The position numbers and the translations under genes were made by a program. A stretch of 64,000 nucleotides of DNA from Fibrella aquatilis (GTDB lineage: Bacteria > Bacteroidota > Bacteroidia > Cytophagales > Spirosomataceae): positions 62,001 to 126,000 of the forward strand of contig NZ_JAFMYU010000004.1 of assembly GCF_017353255.1 (NCBI RefSeq), in the 5' to 3' direction. The notes under the pieces were generated by a model that saw only the letters and a program-made list of their open reading frames with translations, was not told where the DNA came from and did no database searches. Shown piece after piece: positions 8,563 through 17,830 of the stretch (positions are counted from its first letter, which is position 1; every line of letters starts with the position of its first letter).

Positions 8563-11514
8563 ATGTTATTTCAGTACAAACCAGGCCGGTGGGGGGCAGT
8601 TGCCCTTCTTTGGCTTCTCAGCGTGGCCGTGGGCTTCGCGCAGGGCGTGCAGGGGCGCGTTACCGACACCAAAAACAGTTCTTCACTGCCCGGCGTGACC
8701 GTTTTTGTGGTTGGCACCAACACGGGCGCATCTACCGATGCCGACGGCAATTACGCTATCAGGCTAAGCCCCGGCAACTATACTCTCCGCTTTTCTTTTG
8801 TGGGGTACGACAGCGTAGAACGCCCCGTCACCGTAGCCGAGTCGGGCACTGCAACCGTCGATATGGCGCTGGGCGAAGGGCTGGCCAGCCTGAGCGAAGT
8901 AGTGGTCATTGGCTCACGCGCCGCCACCGCCCGCAGCAACATTCAAACACCCGTGCCCGTTGATGTGATCGGCGCGAAAGAGATGCGGTCCTACGCCCAA
9001 ACCGACGTGACGCAGATTCTGAATTTCATTGCCCCCTCATTCAGCTCCAACCGGCAGGCCGTTTCCGACGGCACCGACCACATCGACCCGGCATCGTTAC
9101 GCGGCCTGGGTCCCGACCAAGTGCTCGTGCTGGTGAACGGCAAGCGGCGGCACAATACGGCCCTGGTGAACATCAACGGCACCTTTGGCCGGGGCACCGT
9201 GGGTACCGACATGAACGCCATTCCGGTGGCGGCCATCGAGCGCGTGGAGGTGCTGCGCGACGGGGCAGCGGCGCAATACGGCTCAGATGCCATTGCAGGC
9301 GTGATCAACATTGTGCTAAAGAAAAACACGCCCTGGAGCGTCTCAGCGCAATATGGACAGTCGGCCAGCCATAGTGATGCGTTAAACAAGTCGTTCACAG
9401 ATGGCAAGACCGTGCAGGTTGATTTGAGCAAAGGCTTCCAGATTGGTCAGAAAGGCTTCATCAACGTCGGCGCGCAATACCTCGACCGGGGGGCTACCAA
9501 CCGGGGCGGTATCGACACGCGGCCTTTGCTGTATACCAGCCTGCCCAGTCGCAGTTCGGGCGAAACTCCTGACGCGTTTGTTGCCCGCTATGAAGGTCTA
9601 GTGAACGCTACGACCAAAGCCGCCGATGACCAGAAAGCGCAGGCGGGCGGCCTTGACCGGAACAACATGCGGGTGGGTAACGCCGAACTACGCAACATTG
9701 GCTTCATGGCCAACGGACAGTTTGGCGTAGGCAACGGCAGCACGGAAGTGTATTTCCAGACTGGCCTGACCAACAAACTGGGCACAGGCGCGGCTTTCTA
9801 CCGGCTGCCTTCGCAGGCCACACAGGTTGACCTGACGCTATACCCGAACGGATTCCTACCCCTGATCAACACCAGCGTCTATGACCTATCGGGATCGGTG
9901 GGGGCGCGTGGGCAACTGGCATCGGGCTGGCGGTGGGATTTGAGCAACACCTATGGCGGCAACAGCATCCGGTTCGACATCAGCAACACCCTCAACGCAT
10001 CGCTGCCGTTGGGCACCAGTCCCAGTTCGTTTTACGCAGGCACGTTGCAGTTCCGGCAAAACACCAGCAACCTCGACTTCAGCCGCCGCTATGCCCTGGG
10101 CGGGGGCACCACGCGGAGCATCAACACGGCTTTTGGCGTGGAACACCGGATCGATAATTTCGAGATCACGCCGGGCGAAGAACGGTCGTACTCGCGTGGT
10201 TTCCCCGACGGGCAGAATTTCCGGGGCAATAACGCCGCCGGCGCGCAGGGTTTTCCGGGTTACAAACCATCGAACGCCCTGAACAAGTCGCGCAATAACA
10301 CGGGCATCTATGCCGATATAGAGGCTGAACTGGGGCCGCGTGTGTTGCTGGAAGCGGCGGGACGCTACGAGAACTACAGCGATTTTGGGTCAAACTTTTC
10401 CTACAAAGCCACAGGCCGACTGTCTATCATTGACGACCTGGCCCTGCGCGGGGCGGTGGCAACGGGGTTCCGGGCACCGAGTTTGCACCAGCGGTATTTC
10501 AACAGTGAGAGTACGCAATTCGTCAATAGCGTACCCCGGCAGGTGCTGACCGTTAACAACGACAGTCCCATTGTGGGCCTGTTTGGCGTTGGCAACCTCC
10601 GTGCCGAACTCTCGAAAAGCTACAGCTTGGGCCTGGCTGGTAAGCGGGGATCGTTTTCTTTTACGGTAGACGCCTACCAAATCGACATCACAAACCGGAT
10701 TGTGTTTTCGAGCCAGTTCAACCGCGAGTCGGGCAACCTGACCACGGGCACCGTCAACCAGATTCTGAACACCGTTGACCCTGTCCAGATCACCACGCAA
10801 CCCAGCGGTACCACGGCGCAGGTGGCCAACATCAACACGGTTCAGTTCTTCACCAACGCTATCAACACCACTACGCGGGGCATCGACCTTGTCCTGAACG
10901 AACGGATACGCATTGGGGCAAACACCTTAACCCTTACTGCCGCCGCCAATTTCAACAAGACGCTGGTGACCAACATTGCCGTGCCAACGGAGATTTCGAG
11001 CAACACTGCCGTCACCAACAGCCTATTCGATAGGCAGGAACGGTCGCGGTTCGAGAGTTCAGTGCCACGCAGCAAAATCAACCTCAGCGGGAGTTACGGC
11101 TTTGGCCGCTGGAATGTATTTGCCCGGTCGGTGCGGTTTGGCGAGGTTACCTACCTCAGTCCTACCTCGCCCTACCTGCCCAACGGCACCCGCACGCAGG
11201 TAGCAGGTCAGGATTTTCCAGTTGAAAACGATCAGACGTTTTCAGCCAAATGGATCACCGATCTGACCGTAAGCTATAACGTCACCAAAGCCGCGCAGCT
11301 TCAGGTAGGGGCCAACAACCTCTTCGACGTCTACCCCGATGTACTGTATGTAAATCCGCGCAACAACGCCAACAACCTCACGGGCAACCCCGCCACCAGC
11401 TATTCGGGCGGGCTTGACAATACATCTAACGGGCGGTTTGTTTATAGCCGAGCTGTGCAGCAGTTTGGTTTCAATGGTCGATTCCTGTTCGCACGGGCTT
11501 CATATACGTTTTAG
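8563..11514 (+). CDS. TonB-dependent receptor with carboxypeptidase-like N-terminal domain
   Basis: This 983-residue outer-membrane receptor has a signal peptide ending near VAVGFAQ. A CarboxypepD_reg-like domain follows (GRVTDTKNSSSLPGVTVFVV), then a plug domain (QILNFIAPSF, GLGPDQVLVLVNGKRR, VEVLRDGAAAQYGSDAIAG) and a long beta-barrel ending in the aromatic FARASYTF. No SusD gene is adjacent, so it is a stand-alone receptor rather than a Sus pair. The ligand is unknown. A terminator follows within 25 bp. Confidence 0.93.
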   Translation: MLFQYKPGRWGAVALLWLLSVAVGFAQGVQGRVTDTKNSSSLPGVTVFVVGTNTGASTDADGNYAIRLSPGNYTLRFSFVGYDSVERPVTVAESGTATVDMALGEGLASLSEVVVIGSRAATARSNIQTPVPVDVIGAKEMRSYAQTDVTQILNFIAPSFSSNRQAVSDGTDHIDPASLRGLGPDQVLVLVNGKRRHNTALVNINGTFGRGTVGTDMNAIPVAAIERVEVLRDGAAAQYGSDAIAGVINIVLKKNTPWSVSAQYGQSASHSDALNKSFTDGKTVQVDLSKGFQIGQKGFINVGAQYLDRGATNRGGIDTRPLLYTSLPSRSSGETPDAFVARYEGLVNATTKAADDQKAQAGGLDRNNMRVGNAELRNIGFMANGQFGVGNGSTEVYFQTGLTNKLGTGAAFYRLPSQATQVDLTLYPNGFLPLINTSVYDLSGSVGARGQLASGWRWDLSNTYGGNSIRFDISNTLNASLPLGTSPSSFYAGTLQFRQNTSNLDFSRRYALGGGTTRSINTAFGVEHRIDNFEITPGEERSYSRGFPDGQNFRGNNAAGAQGFPGYKPSNALNKSRNNTGIYADIEAELGPRVLLEAAGRYENYSDFGSNFSYKATGRLSIIDDLALRGAVATGFRAPSLHQRYFNSESTQFVNSVPRQVLTVNNDSPIVGLFGVGNLRAELSKSYSLGLAGKRGSFSFTVDAYQIDITNRIVFSSQFNRESGNLTTGTVNQILNTVDPVQITTQPSGTTAQVANINTVQFFTNAINTTTRGIDLVLNERIRIGANTLTLTAAANFNKTLVTNIAVPTEISSNTAVTNSLFDRQERSRFESSVPRSKINLSGSYGFGRWNVFARSVRFGEVTYLSPTSPYLPNGTRTQVAGQDFPVENDQTFSAKWITDLTVSYNVTKAAQLQVGANNLFDVYPDVLYVNPRNNANNLTGNPATSYSGGLDNTSNGRFVYSRAVQQFGFNGRFLFARASYTF

Positions 11515-11537
11515 GCCAAAGCCAGTTTTTCTGCTAC

Positions 11538-11572
11538 CAAAAAGCCCCATAGCAAACGCTGTGGGGCTTTTT
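11538..11572. terminator. Bidirectional intrinsic terminator
   Basis: AAAAAGCCCCATAGC and GCTGTGGGGCTTTTT form a stem with a short loop. It follows the TonB receptor and also lies beyond the minus-strand MORN tail. Confidence 0.88.
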
Positions 11573-11600
11573 AGTGAAAACTTGGTCAGATTGATAGTCC

Positions 11601-11781
11601 TTACTGTAATGCATCGTTGAGGTAGTTTCCCTTCTCCGTCACTTCACCGTCGGCATCATATAGGGTACCCGGCCCGGTGCGCCTACCACTGCGGAAGGTA
11701 CCCACAAACCTATCACCGTCGGCAAAATAATAAGTGCCCTTACCGTGCGGTTGGTCATAGGCAAACTGCCCGGCATAGCGG
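11601..11781 (-). pseudogene. Frame-displaced MORN-repeat tail of the M48 protease gene
   Basis: Downstream of the protease stop codon, the next reading frame encodes RYAGQF, HGKGTYYFADGDRFVGTF and RTGPGTLYDADGEV before its own TAA at 11601-11603. These are MORN-type units that continue the YKGG and GYGTYY units found at the end of the protease frame. The frames differ by one base. Removing one T near 11784-11787 restores a single gene from 12579 to 11601. It may be a true frameshift mutation, a programmed slip or an assembly error. Confidence 0.75.
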
Positions 11782-12579
11782 TTAGTAGTAGGTGCCGTAA
11801 CCGGTTCGAAGATTCATCAACACACCGCCTTTGTACTTCAGCCGACCGTCAGTATAAAACTGCGTCACCAGCGTAGGCGCAACGCCAGCTGTCACCTCGG
11901 CCAACTGCCCTCTTGGCGCAGCAGACACAAGTGGTGCTGCCGGACGGCTGGGGTCTACTGGTTTAGTGCGTGGATAAAGTGCATCGGCCTCGGCCCAGCC
12001 TTTCTGAATTGCCTCCAGCCGGGTGGCGCGGGCGGGGTGCGTAGCCGAAGCATTCACCGCCCCAATTGCCCGAATAGCAATTAATGCCTCGTCGAGGGTA
12101 GCGCCAAGTTGATGCAACACGAACCCCGAAAACCGGTCGGCTTCCAGTTCTTTCTGGTGTGTGCTGCCACCCGTGGTCAGCGTGTGGCCCTGCAAATGGT
12201 GCCCAATTTCGTGCGCCATCACGCTGGTAGCCGTCCAGTCGGTTTCGGTGGCCTCTTCAAGTTGCTGCATAAATGCGGCATCGTAGATGATGTAGCGCTG
12301 CCCGTTCAGCACGGCGGCAAAGCAGTTTTGGGTGTTGGCACACTCCATCACCTTAAAATTCCGCATCAGCCCAATTGGCTTCAAAATGCGGTCTACCACC
12401 CGTCCGGCATGGCCAATGCTAGCCGCCTGCGGATCATAACTGCATTCAATTGACGGCGCCCGCCCACCAGTATAGTTGCAAATAAATGAAGCTGGTTTTG
12501 GGGACGGTAACTGGGCTAAAACGGGTGTAACCGCCAGCAATAAGCTTAAGCACAAGGGCATTTTTATCAACATGAGCAA
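11782..12579 (-). CDS. M48-family zinc metalloprotease, C-terminus frameshifted
   Basis: This is a secreted protease with a signal peptide (LCLSLLLAVTPVLAQ). The zinc motif HEIGHH and the downstream ELEADRFSGFVL glutamate motif mark the M48/Ste24-like core. Residues from about 225 begin MORN-like repeats (DGRLKYKGG, TGYGTYY) but stop abruptly. The rest of the repeat domain continues in another frame down to 11601. The catalytic part is intact, so the shortened product could still be active. MORN repeats often mediate membrane or protein contacts. Confidence 0.85.
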   Translation of the reverse strand: MLMLIKMPLCLSLLLAVTPVLAQLPSPKPASFICNYTGGRAPSIECSYDPQAASIGHAGRVVDRILKPIGLMRNFKVMECANTQNCFAAVLNGQRYIIYDAAFMQQLEEATETDWTATSVMAHEIGHHLQGHTLTTGGSTHQKELEADRFSGFVLHQLGATLDEALIAIRAIGAVNASATHPARATRLEAIQKGWAEADALYPRTKPVDPSRPAAPLVSAAPRGQLAEVTAGVAPTLVTQFYTDGRLKYKGGVLMNLRTGYGTYY

Positions 12580-12635
12580 GCAGAAGATAGCTGCTTATAA
12601 AACGACGCGGTAGGTGACTTCATTATAATACAGAA

Positions 12636-12678
12636 CGAAGCCCAGTCTTGGCCTGATCGACCAGCAGACTGGACTTCG
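12636..12678. terminator. Possible terminator hairpin after the lipoprotein gene
   Basis: A 13-bp stem (12636-12648 with 12666-12678, one wobble pair) lies 35 bp past the lipoprotein stop. On the minus strand it is followed by a moderately T-rich stretch. This is a weak call. Confidence 0.45.
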
Positions 12679-12712
12679 TAAATCATTAGACTAGACACTA
12701 AAAACCAGCTTA

Positions 12713-13615
12713 TTAATTTTTTCGCCATGCCACAAGCTCCCCACTGGCAGTGTTGACACGTGTATAGCCGTTGATGGTGAAGGTGTTTAGATCAACAGGA
12801 CTTAACAGACCTGTTATGCCTGTATCAAGTTGCCCTGTAAAACAGTGTGTCCGGCCTCTGTCGAGCGGATCTTGCGTAAATGGGTTGATGGCTACATCTG
12901 TGCGGACCAGAATATTTCTACCGCGAATAATGAATGCGTCACGGGTCCCACCAAGCGACGCTTGTGCATCGACATTGGTGATATTTTGCACCACATACAG
13001 TGTGCCATTTATTCGACGAGCTTCAATGGGGCAGCTAACCGAAGAGTTAATAACCCAATTGCCGATTAGACGGCGATCATGTGCACCATCCGATATACCA
13101 TCAAACCGGGGACTACACTTTACCCTATACGCAGGAGAACCGTCATTAGCATTAAACTGCTCAAACTGAGGGCCCAAATCACCAACACTAAACCCCGGCA
13201 CAAACCAGCCTGGGCCACCGCCTGTGAATCCTCGAAAACAAGACGCGCTAGCATTGATCGCGCCTGTTTTGTCTATATCTCCTCGGTTTAAAAAGTCACC
13301 GCTACGTATGATGAAGTTGCCACTGTTACCGTTATTTTCTTCTGTTATTTGGGCAACAAACAACCCACCCGCTCCCTCAACCACTTGGAGGCGACTGCCG
13401 GTTGCTGTCCAGGTGCCTAAAAATTGCCCGCTAACGTAGTCGAATCCGCCACACGAAACACGGGCACCGGCATCACCAGCCGTTTTTGATTGAGCATCAC
13501 TCTTTGGTGAAACACTTTCTCCTGTCTGCTGATCGCAGCTAATGGGGATAGTCAACAAGCCGCCTAACAGGGCGTAGATGCCTGCACGCAGCAGGCCTTT
13601 TTTGTAGAAATGCAT
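12713..13615 (-). CDS. Lipoprotein with two internal repeats, unknown function
   Basis: This 300-residue protein has a lipobox (LLTIPISC) after a hydrophobic leader, so it is a predicted lipoprotein. Two related halves are visible. One has GQFLGTWTATG, LFVAQIT and FIIRSGDFLNRGDID. The other has RLIGNWVINSS, LYVVQNITN and FIIRGRNILVRTDV. Each looks like a small beta-rich domain ending in a cysteine-containing CF.G segment. I do not recognise the family. It appears to be monocistronic. Confidence 0.75.
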   Translation of the reverse strand: MHFYKKGLLRAGIYALLGGLLTIPISCDQQTGESVSPKSDAQSKTAGDAGARVSCGGFDYVSGQFLGTWTATGSRLQVVEGAGGLFVAQITEENNGNSGNFIIRSGDFLNRGDIDKTGAINASASCFRGFTGGGPGWFVPGFSVGDLGPQFEQFNANDGSPAYRVKCSPRFDGISDGAHDRRLIGNWVINSSVSCPIEARRINGTLYVVQNITNVDAQASLGGTRDAFIIRGRNILVRTDVAINPFTQDPLDRGRTHCFTGQLDTGITGLLSPVDLNTFTINGYTRVNTASGELVAWRKN

Positions 13616-13781
13616 GATTTAGCTGAGTTAAAGATGTTAGCGCCCAGCCAGCGGCCATTCTGACTAGGCAACGATTTGCGTGAATCGATTCGCCAGTCAA
13701 AGGTCTACTAATAAATTAATGGCATCAATACGTAAATTCTCTGATATATTAATAAACAATAAGGGTTTACCCTTACCTTAT

Positions 13782-14423
13782 TCATAACCCCCGGCCAATA
13801 GTAATGGCCAGATGACGCAACTCGCTGGATGACTGTACTGCCAACTTATGAATCAATTTCAATTTATGCGTCTCTACTGTCTTCACACTAATAAACAGCA
13901 GGTCTGCTATCTCCTTATTTGAATAACCCTGCCCAATTAGCTTAACTACTTCTTTTTCGCGCTCCGTTAACTGGCTAATTAGTTGTCTTTGGCAAGGCAG
14001 ATGAGCCAGTTTAGCCTGTCTATCTCCAGTATACCGATAACCTTTGGCCAGGGCAGTCAGGCAGTCTAGCAGTTCATTATCTGTAAAATCAATGGGTAGA
14101 TACCCGCTCAGATCAAGCGCGTTATACTGTTGGCTGACTAATTCAGATGCATTAAGCAGTGCTATGCATTTGGTGGCCAATTTGGGGATAGCCCGAATCT
14201 GCTTCAACAGTTCAAACCCACCCGACAGAACCTGTGCGCTGAATCCCTGGATGATTAAGTAGTCAGGGGCCAGGTAACTGACAGTTCTGGGAATGTCATC
14301 GCCATAACGACTTACATCGATGGTGTAGTAATCTACCGCCAGTGAGGTTAAGTATACGCGCTGTTTGACAGGTAAAGTGGGCGAAAAATAGGCAATTGTA
14401 AGCGGTGGCGTTAGTAATGACAT
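13782..14423 (-). CDS. LuxR-type regulator with degenerate receiver domain
   Basis: This 213-residue protein has a C-terminal LuxR/GerE helix-turn-helix (LTEREKEVVKLIGQGYSNKE, SVKTVETHKLKLIHKL) and an N-terminal receiver-like fold. The position expected to hold the phosphorylated Asp (PDLVLLD in normal receivers) reads PDYLIIQGFS here, so the phosphoacceptor is lost. No acidic pocket is evident near the N-terminus either. It is probably controlled by ligand or protein binding rather than phosphorylation, or is constitutively active. No histidine kinase lies nearby. Confidence 0.82.
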   Translation of the reverse strand: MSLLTPPLTIAYFSPTLPVKQRVYLTSLAVDYYTIDVSRYGDDIPRTVSYLAPDYLIIQGFSAQVLSGGFELLKQIRAIPKLATKCIALLNASELVSQQYNALDLSGYLPIDFTDNELLDCLTALAKGYRYTGDRQAKLAHLPCQRQLISQLTEREKEVVKLIGQGYSNKEIADLLFISVKTVETHKLKLIHKLAVQSSSELRHLAITIGRGL

Positions 14424-14640
14424 ACATCCGATGACAAATGTGCTAACTAGTAAAACTTATCATGTCATAGGTCAAAAGCAGGCACCACACATAAGGCAGA
14501 TATACCTATTTATATGCGGGTTATGACAAAACGATTGCAGGCAAGATTGGTTTAGATGTAACCACCTTTTACGTTAATCAATGTAGTCCGATCCTTCATC
14601 ATTAATCGCGACACTGGTCGTTTGTAACCTAATCAGAAAA

Positions 14641-14681
14641 CTAAAAAGGGCCAACAAACCGTAGTTGTTGACCCTTTTTAG
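14641..14681. terminator. Intrinsic terminator of tatC
   Basis: The arms CTAAAAAGGGCCAACAA and TTGTTGACCCTTTTTAG pair with one G-U. On the minus strand the stem is followed by a T-run, 18 bp past the tatC stop. Confidence 0.85.
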
Positions 14682-14698
14682 GAAATGACGATGCCCAA

Positions 14699-15586
14699 TC
14701 AATCCTTCAGCAATTCTTGCGACTCTTTTAAACGCGTCCGTTGTATAGAAGCCGACACCAGAATACTGATCTCATAGAGGATTACCAATGGAAAGGCCAC
14801 CAGCAATTGGCTATACACGTCGGGGGAGGGAGTAATAATACCAGCCACCACCAGAATCACAATCCAGGCGTGCTTGCGGAACGTACGCATAAACGACGGC
14901 GTGAGCACACCCACTTTCGAGAGGACAAACGCGATCATAGGCATCTGAAACATCAGCGCACAACCCAACGACAGCGTAGCCAGAATAGAGATGTAAGACG
15001 TAATATCGTACTGGTTTTTTATCTCCGGCGATAGCTGCCAGTTAGCTAAGAAGTTGATAGCCAACGGCGAAGCCACGAAGTAGCCAAACATTAGGCCAAT
15101 GAAAAACAACAACGACACAAAGAACACAGCACCACGCGCTGCCCGCTTTTCGGTTATCCGCAGGCCCGGCTTAATGAACCGCCAGATTTCCCAAAAGGCA
15201 TACGGAAACGCAAACGACAGCCCGATAATAAACGAGATGGTAATGCCCATCGTGAAGTTGTCAGACATCCCCAGCGCCTGCAACTGGAAGTCCAGTTTCT
15301 TCACACACAGGTCGGCATAACCCGTCAAGTCCGACAGTCGGCAAAGTTGGCGGTAGGCCCAGAAGTCCGGGCGCGAGGGGGCCAAAATAACGTAATCGAA
15401 AATCTCGTGAATGTAAATGAACGCGATAATGGCAAACACAAAGATTGATGCGAACGCCCGTATCAGGTTCCATCGGAGCTCTTCTAGGTGCTCCAGAAAG
15501 GTCATCTCGGTACCATCGCTACTTTCGCCCGCCTCGTCTTCGTCCTCGTCGTAACCCCGCTGGTCAAATGCCTGATCTAATGCCAT
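14699..15586 (-). CDS. tatC: Sec-independent protein translocase TatC
   Basis: This polytopic inner-membrane receptor of the twin-arginine export pathway is 295 residues long, with six hydrophobic segments. The diagnostic MTFLEHLEELRWNLI near residue 28, FWEIWRFIKPGLRITEKR and FQMPMIAFVLSKVGVL motifs are present. An acidic 25-residue N-terminal extension (DEDEDEAGESSDG) precedes the core. No tatA gene lies in the window. It is downstream of glyA-side IR3 only by position; glyA is transcribed towards the same left-hand end. Confidence 0.96.
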   Translation of the reverse strand: MALDQAFDQRGYDEDEDEAGESSDGTEMTFLEHLEELRWNLIRAFASIFVFAIIAFIYIHEIFDYVILAPSRPDFWAYRQLCRLSDLTGYADLCVKKLDFQLQALGMSDNFTMGITISFIIGLSFAFPYAFWEIWRFIKPGLRITEKRAARGAVFFVSLLFFIGLMFGYFVASPLAINFLANWQLSPEIKNQYDITSYISILATLSLGCALMFQMPMIAFVLSKVGVLTPSFMRTFRKHAWIVILVVAGIITPSPDVYSQLLVAFPLVILYEISILVSASIQRTRLKESQELLKD

Positions 15587-15588
15587 GT

Positions 15589-15700
15589 GGTGAAAGAGTG
15601 AAAGAGCGAAAGAGTGAAAGAGTGAATGGCCTTCGATACAGGAAAGTGCCTGATATATTGTAATGCAAAATTCACTCTTTCACTCTCTCGCTCTTTCACC
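15589..15700. repeat. IR3: octad-armed inverted repeat
   Basis: The unit is AGTGAAAG, period 8. The left arm is 38 bp (15589-15626) and the right arm 30 bp (15671-15700). Deleting one 8-bp unit from the left arm makes the arms complementary except at one position. The loop is 44 bp. It fills the glyA-tatC gap, 2 bp from the tatC start codon and 6 bp from the glyA stop codon. Confidence 0.88.
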
Positions 15701-15706
15701 ATTAAT

Positions 15707-17011
15707 TTATGCGTATAACGGAAATGCCTTCATCCAGGCGTTAATTTCTGTCTTAATGGTACTGATTTTGGCCTCGTTATCGTGGTTGGTCAGTACTTCA
15801 TCAATGTAGGTAACAATCTGAACCATGTCGGTTTCTTTCATGCCCCGCGTGGTCATGGCCGCCGTACCAACGCGCATTCCCGACGTTACCATCGGCGATT
15901 TATCGTCAAACGGCACCATGTTTTTGTTAATCGTAATGTCGGCTTTAATCAAGGTGTTTTCAGCCAGTTTGCCCGTTAGGTTCGTGGTCTGTCCGCCCTT
16001 TGTACGCAGGTCAATGAGCATCAGGTGGTTATCCGTCCCACCCGAAATGATCTGGTAGCCTTTGTCTACAAATGCACTCGCCATAGCCTGCGCGTTGGCT
16101 TTCACTTGTACAGCGTAGTCGTAAAACTCGTCGGTCAGGGCCTCACCGAAGGCAATGGCTTTGGCTGCAATGATATGCTCCAGCGGCCCACCCTGCGTAC
16201 CCGGAAACACCCCCGAATCGAGCAGCGACGACATCATGCGTAGTTCGCCTTTTGGTGTTTTAATACCAAGCGTATTCTCGAAATCGTTGCGCAGCATGAT
16301 CAGCCCGCCCCGCGTACCGCGTAGTGTTTTGTGGGTGGTGGTGGTCACGATGTGGGCGTACGCCAGTGGGTCATTCAGCAGGCCTTTGGCAATAAGCCCC
16401 GCCGGGTGGCTTACGTCGGCCAGCATCAGAGCCCCTACCGAGTCGGCAATGGCGCGGAGACGTTCGTAGTCCCAGTCACGGCTATAGGCCGAGGCACCGC
16501 AGATCAGCATTTTGGGCTTCTCGCGGTGAGCCGTTTCTTCCACAACGTCGTAATTAATCACACCCGTCTCGCGCTCTACACCGTAGAACGTTGGCCGGAA
16601 ATACTTACCCGAAATATTGACCGGCGACCCGTGGGTAAGGTGCCCGCCGTGGCTCAGGTCGAAACCCAGAATGGTATCACCCGGTTTAAGCGTGGCCAGA
16701 AAAACGGCCGTGTTGGCATTGGCACCTGAGTGCGGCTGCACATTGGCCCACGACGCGCCAAAGAGTTCTTTCACGCGGTCAATGGCTACCTGTTCCACTT
16801 CGTCAACTACCTCACAACCACCATAATATCGCTTACCCGGTAGTCCCTCGGCATATTTGTTTGTCAAGACGCTCCCGGCTGCTTCCATCACTTGTGGCGA
16901 CACGAAGTTTTCCGAAGCAATCAGTTCAATACCCGACTCCTGCCGGTGCTGTTCTTTGGCAATCAAATCAAAAATTTGCGTGTCGCGAGTACGGGAGGTG
17001 GTGGTCGTCAT
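15707..17011 (-). CDS. glyA: Serine hydroxymethyltransferase
   Basis: This 434-residue PLP enzyme interconverts serine and glycine with tetrahydrofolate and feeds one-carbon metabolism. The PLP-binding lysine is K228 in [10 protein letters not shown]. The substrate motifs [11 protein letters not shown] and [15 protein letters not shown] and the segment HGGHLTHG are intact. A TAnnTTTG element lies 22 bp upstream of the ATG, and a terminator separates it from rpsG. Confidence 0.97.
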   Translation of the reverse strand: MTTTTSRTRDTQIFDLIAKEQHRQESGIELIASENFVSPQVMEAAGSVLTNKYAEGLPGKRYYGGCEVVDEVEQVAIDRVKELFGASWANVQPHSGANANTAVFLATLKPGDTILGFDLSHGGHLTHGSPVNISGKYFRPTFYGVERETGVINYDVVEETAHREKPKMLICGASAYSRDWDYERLRAIADSVGALMLADVSHPAGLIAKGLLNDPLAYAHIVTTTTHKTLRGTRGGLIMLRNDFENTLGIKTPKGELRMMSSLLDSGVFPGTQGGPLEHIIAAKAIAFGEALTDEFYDYAVQVKANAQAMASAFVDKGYQIISGGTDNHLMLIDLRTKGGQTTNLTGKLAENTLIKADITINKNMVPFDDKSPMVTSGMRVGTAAMTTRGMKETDMVQIVTYIDEVLTNHDNEAKISTIKTEINAWMKAFPLYA

Positions 17012-17033
17012 TTCGAACTGTTTTTGTACTCAC

Positions 17034-17041
17034 CAAAGGTA
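17034..17041 (-). promoter_or_regulatory. glyA -7 element TACCTTTG
   Basis: This TAnnTTTG match on the minus strand ends 22 bp before the glyA ATG and predicts a leader of roughly 17 bases. No TTG is seen at -33. Confidence 0.5.
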
Positions 17042-17075
17042 CGGCGTTTCGGGCAGATGCGATTTGGCGGGCACG

Positions 17076-17107
17076 AAAAAAGCCCCCCATTTGAGTGGGA
17101 GGCTTTT
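17076..17107. terminator. Terminator after rpsG
   Basis: AAAAGCC with CCCCAT and ATGGG/GGCTTTT form a GC-rich stem with A- and T-runs, between the rpsG stop and the glyA promoter. Confidence 0.8.
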
Positions 17108-17206
17108 CTAAATTTACACACCGCTTTTGGTCCAGCAACGCGGCCAAGGGGTAAAACCTGAACACCAGAATAATCTGATTGCCAAGCCTTTGGGCCAGCG
17201 CATTTG

Positions 17207-17674
17207 CTAGAACCGGAAGTGTGAGAACGCTTTGTTTGCTTCGGCCATGCGGTGCGTATCGTCTTTCTTCTTAACGGCAGCACCTTCGCCCTTGGCAGCG
17301 GCAACGATTTCGGCGGCAAGCCGGTCAACCATTGTCTTTTCACCGCGTGAACGCGCAAAACGGATCAGCCATTTCATGCCTACCGAGACTTTCCGGTCAG
17401 CGCGTACTTCGGTGGGGACCTGAAAGGTAGCCCCACCAACACGGCGGCTTTTTACTTCAACCGATGGCATTACGTTGTTCAACGCTTTCTTCCACACGTC
17501 GAGGCCATTTTCGCTGGTGCGTTTCCCCACCACTTCCAGGGCATCATAGAAGATTGCATACGACAGCGACTTTTTGCCTTCGTACATCAGATTGTTAACA
17601 AACTTGGTTACCAGCACCTCCTTGTATTTAGGATCGGGCAATACGTAACGCTTGGGTGGTTTCGACTTTCTCAT
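17207..17674 (-). CDS. rpsG: 30S ribosomal protein uS7
   Basis: This 155-residue 16S rRNA-binding protein begins [17 protein letters not shown] and contains [13 protein letters not shown] and the typical C-terminal [15 protein letters not shown]. It lies downstream of rpsL, with IR4 between them. The usual next gene, fusA, is absent. A terminator and glyA follow instead. Confidence 0.97.
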   Translation of the reverse strand: MRKSKPPKRYVLPDPKYKEVLVTKFVNNLMYEGKKSLSYAIFYDALEVVGKRTSENGLDVWKKALNNVMPSVEVKSRRVGGATFQVPTEVRADRKVSVGMKWLIRFARSRGEKTMVDRLAAEIVAAAKGEGAAVKKKDDTHRMAEANKAFSHFRF

Positions 17675-17730
17675 TGTATGTCTTCAGATTGCTCTTACTC
17701 TGCCGTGATCTTTCAACGGGCAGTTAATTT

Positions 17731-17827
17731 GATTTTGGATTGGGGATTTCGGATTTGGGATTGTTGCTGACGCCAGAGTACGTTTGCGCTAGCGTCAGCA
17801 ACAATCCCAAATCCCCAATCCAAAATC
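17731..17827. repeat. IR4: heptad-armed inverted repeat between rpsL and rpsG
   Basis: The unit resembles TTTGGGA, period 7. The left arm is 43 bp (17731-17773) and the right arm 36 bp (17792-17827). Removing a single 7-bp unit (ATTTCGG) from the left arm makes them exactly complementary. The inner ends are GTTGCTGACGC and GCGTCAGCAAC around an 18-bp loop. It begins 3 bp past the rpsL stop codon. Confidence 0.9.
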
Positions 17828-17830
17828 ATT

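Noticed and set aside
17731-17827. Inverted repeats considered as CRISPR or terminators
   Set aside because: There are no spacers between uniform direct repeats, no T-runs after the stems, and several lie inside operons whose downstream genes must be transcribed.
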